Shown: positions 30,316 through 30,405 of the stretch, one piece after another
Layout: each line of letters begins with the position of its first letter
How positions within the stretch are numbered: the stretch's first letter is position 1
From: Bacteroidia bacterium
GTDB taxonomy: Bacteria > Bacteroidota > Bacteroidia > Bacteroidales > Azobacteroidaceae
Assembly (NCBI GenBank): GCA_025996815.1
Contig: BNTT01000026.1
Location: forward strand, 1 to 30,405
Direction of reading: 5' to 3'
DNA: 30,405 nt
Made by a program: the position numbers and the translations under genes
The notes under the pieces: model-generated
The model's input: the letters and a program-made list of their open reading frames with translations, nothing else
Told to the model about the DNA's origin: nothing
Databases searched by the model: none

Positions 30316-30405
30316 CGCGGAGAGTTGCTCGGCGGCATTGAGGTCCGTCAATTTTTCGGAGTGAATGAAGCGCAAATCCAGTCGGCGATTGTGATAGGTT
30401 GCCGC
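30235..30405 (-). pseudogene. pyrG: Inverted internal fragment of CTP synthase glutaminase domain
   Basis: Read on the minus strand, 30405 down to 30235 is open and encodes LDLRFIHSEKLTDLNA..., [20 protein letters not shown] and LKYARE. This is the part of CTP synthase just before the glutaminase nucleophile (family pattern 'GGFG.RG.EGK..A..YARE...P.LGICLGMQ'). It stops matching at the junction and continues off the window edge at the other end. It belongs about 60-70 codons further along the same gene, in the opposite direction. Confidence 0.85.

Noticed and set aside
29410..30375. A 321-codon minus-strand frame across pyrG
   Set aside because: Only the part beyond the join (30235-30375) is protein-like, as an inverted pyrG piece; the rest is antisense to a genuine pyrG N-terminus.

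Overview
The window comes from a Bacteroidales-type member of the Bacteroidota. Nearly every gene start is preceded by the -7 box of that phylum (TAnnTTTG), often with a TTG about 19-20 bp upstream, and there is little Shine-Dalgarno signal. Other pointers are a type IX secretion sorting domain, surface-lipoprotein signals (C-S-D-D-D-D), a ~620-residue PurF-like protein, a DUF5618 protein and the short form of ProRS. Species cannot be read from the sequence.

Layout. 1-183: tail of an ISL3-like transposase and a perfect 19-bp inverted repeat. 203-7369: a very large alpha-2-macroglobulin lipoprotein, divergent from a DUF4861 lipoprotein, then an orphan winged-helix regulator. 7417-10646: a translationally coupled pair, a repeat-rich T9SS cargo protein and an OmpA-type protein, behind a long leader containing a 118-bp nested inverted repeat. 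10955-14136: housekeeping genes (ychF, a purF-like gene, a CAU-anticodon tRNA).

14254-21131 is the accessory heart of the window. It holds an antitoxin-like orphan, a BrnT/BrnA-like toxin-antitoxin pair, two duplicated XRE repressor genes plus the deletion scar of a third, and a peptide-export locus. That locus has a 63-aa double-glycine precursor with a Cys-Cys-Cys end, a 415-aa secreted protein with an HExxH motif and a barrel-like C-terminus, an HlyD-type adaptor and a C39-peptidase ABC exporter. The ABC protein should cut the leader after Gly-Gly while exporting the core peptide. The XRE gene nearest the peptide is divergent from it, with a perfect palindrome between the two promoters, so it is the likely repressor.

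21217-26098 is mostly housekeeping (sufE, a SpoU methyltransferase with an in-frame palindromic repeat, a GT2 glycosyltransferase, a cell-wall amidase, DUF5618, truA). 26197-26492 has a strong promoter and a long rod-shaped RNA fold that looks like an unannotated structured RNA, upstream of a small surface lipoprotein. Then come proS and a small possible nuclease-like gene. The window ends in pyrG, whose reading frame runs into an inverted piece of its own glutaminase domain: either a real inversion or a chimeric assembly/amplification join.

The best candidates for something undescribed are the peptide-export locus with its HExxH/barrel partner, the XRE-bounded cassette array, and the structured RNA at 26.2-26.5 kb.
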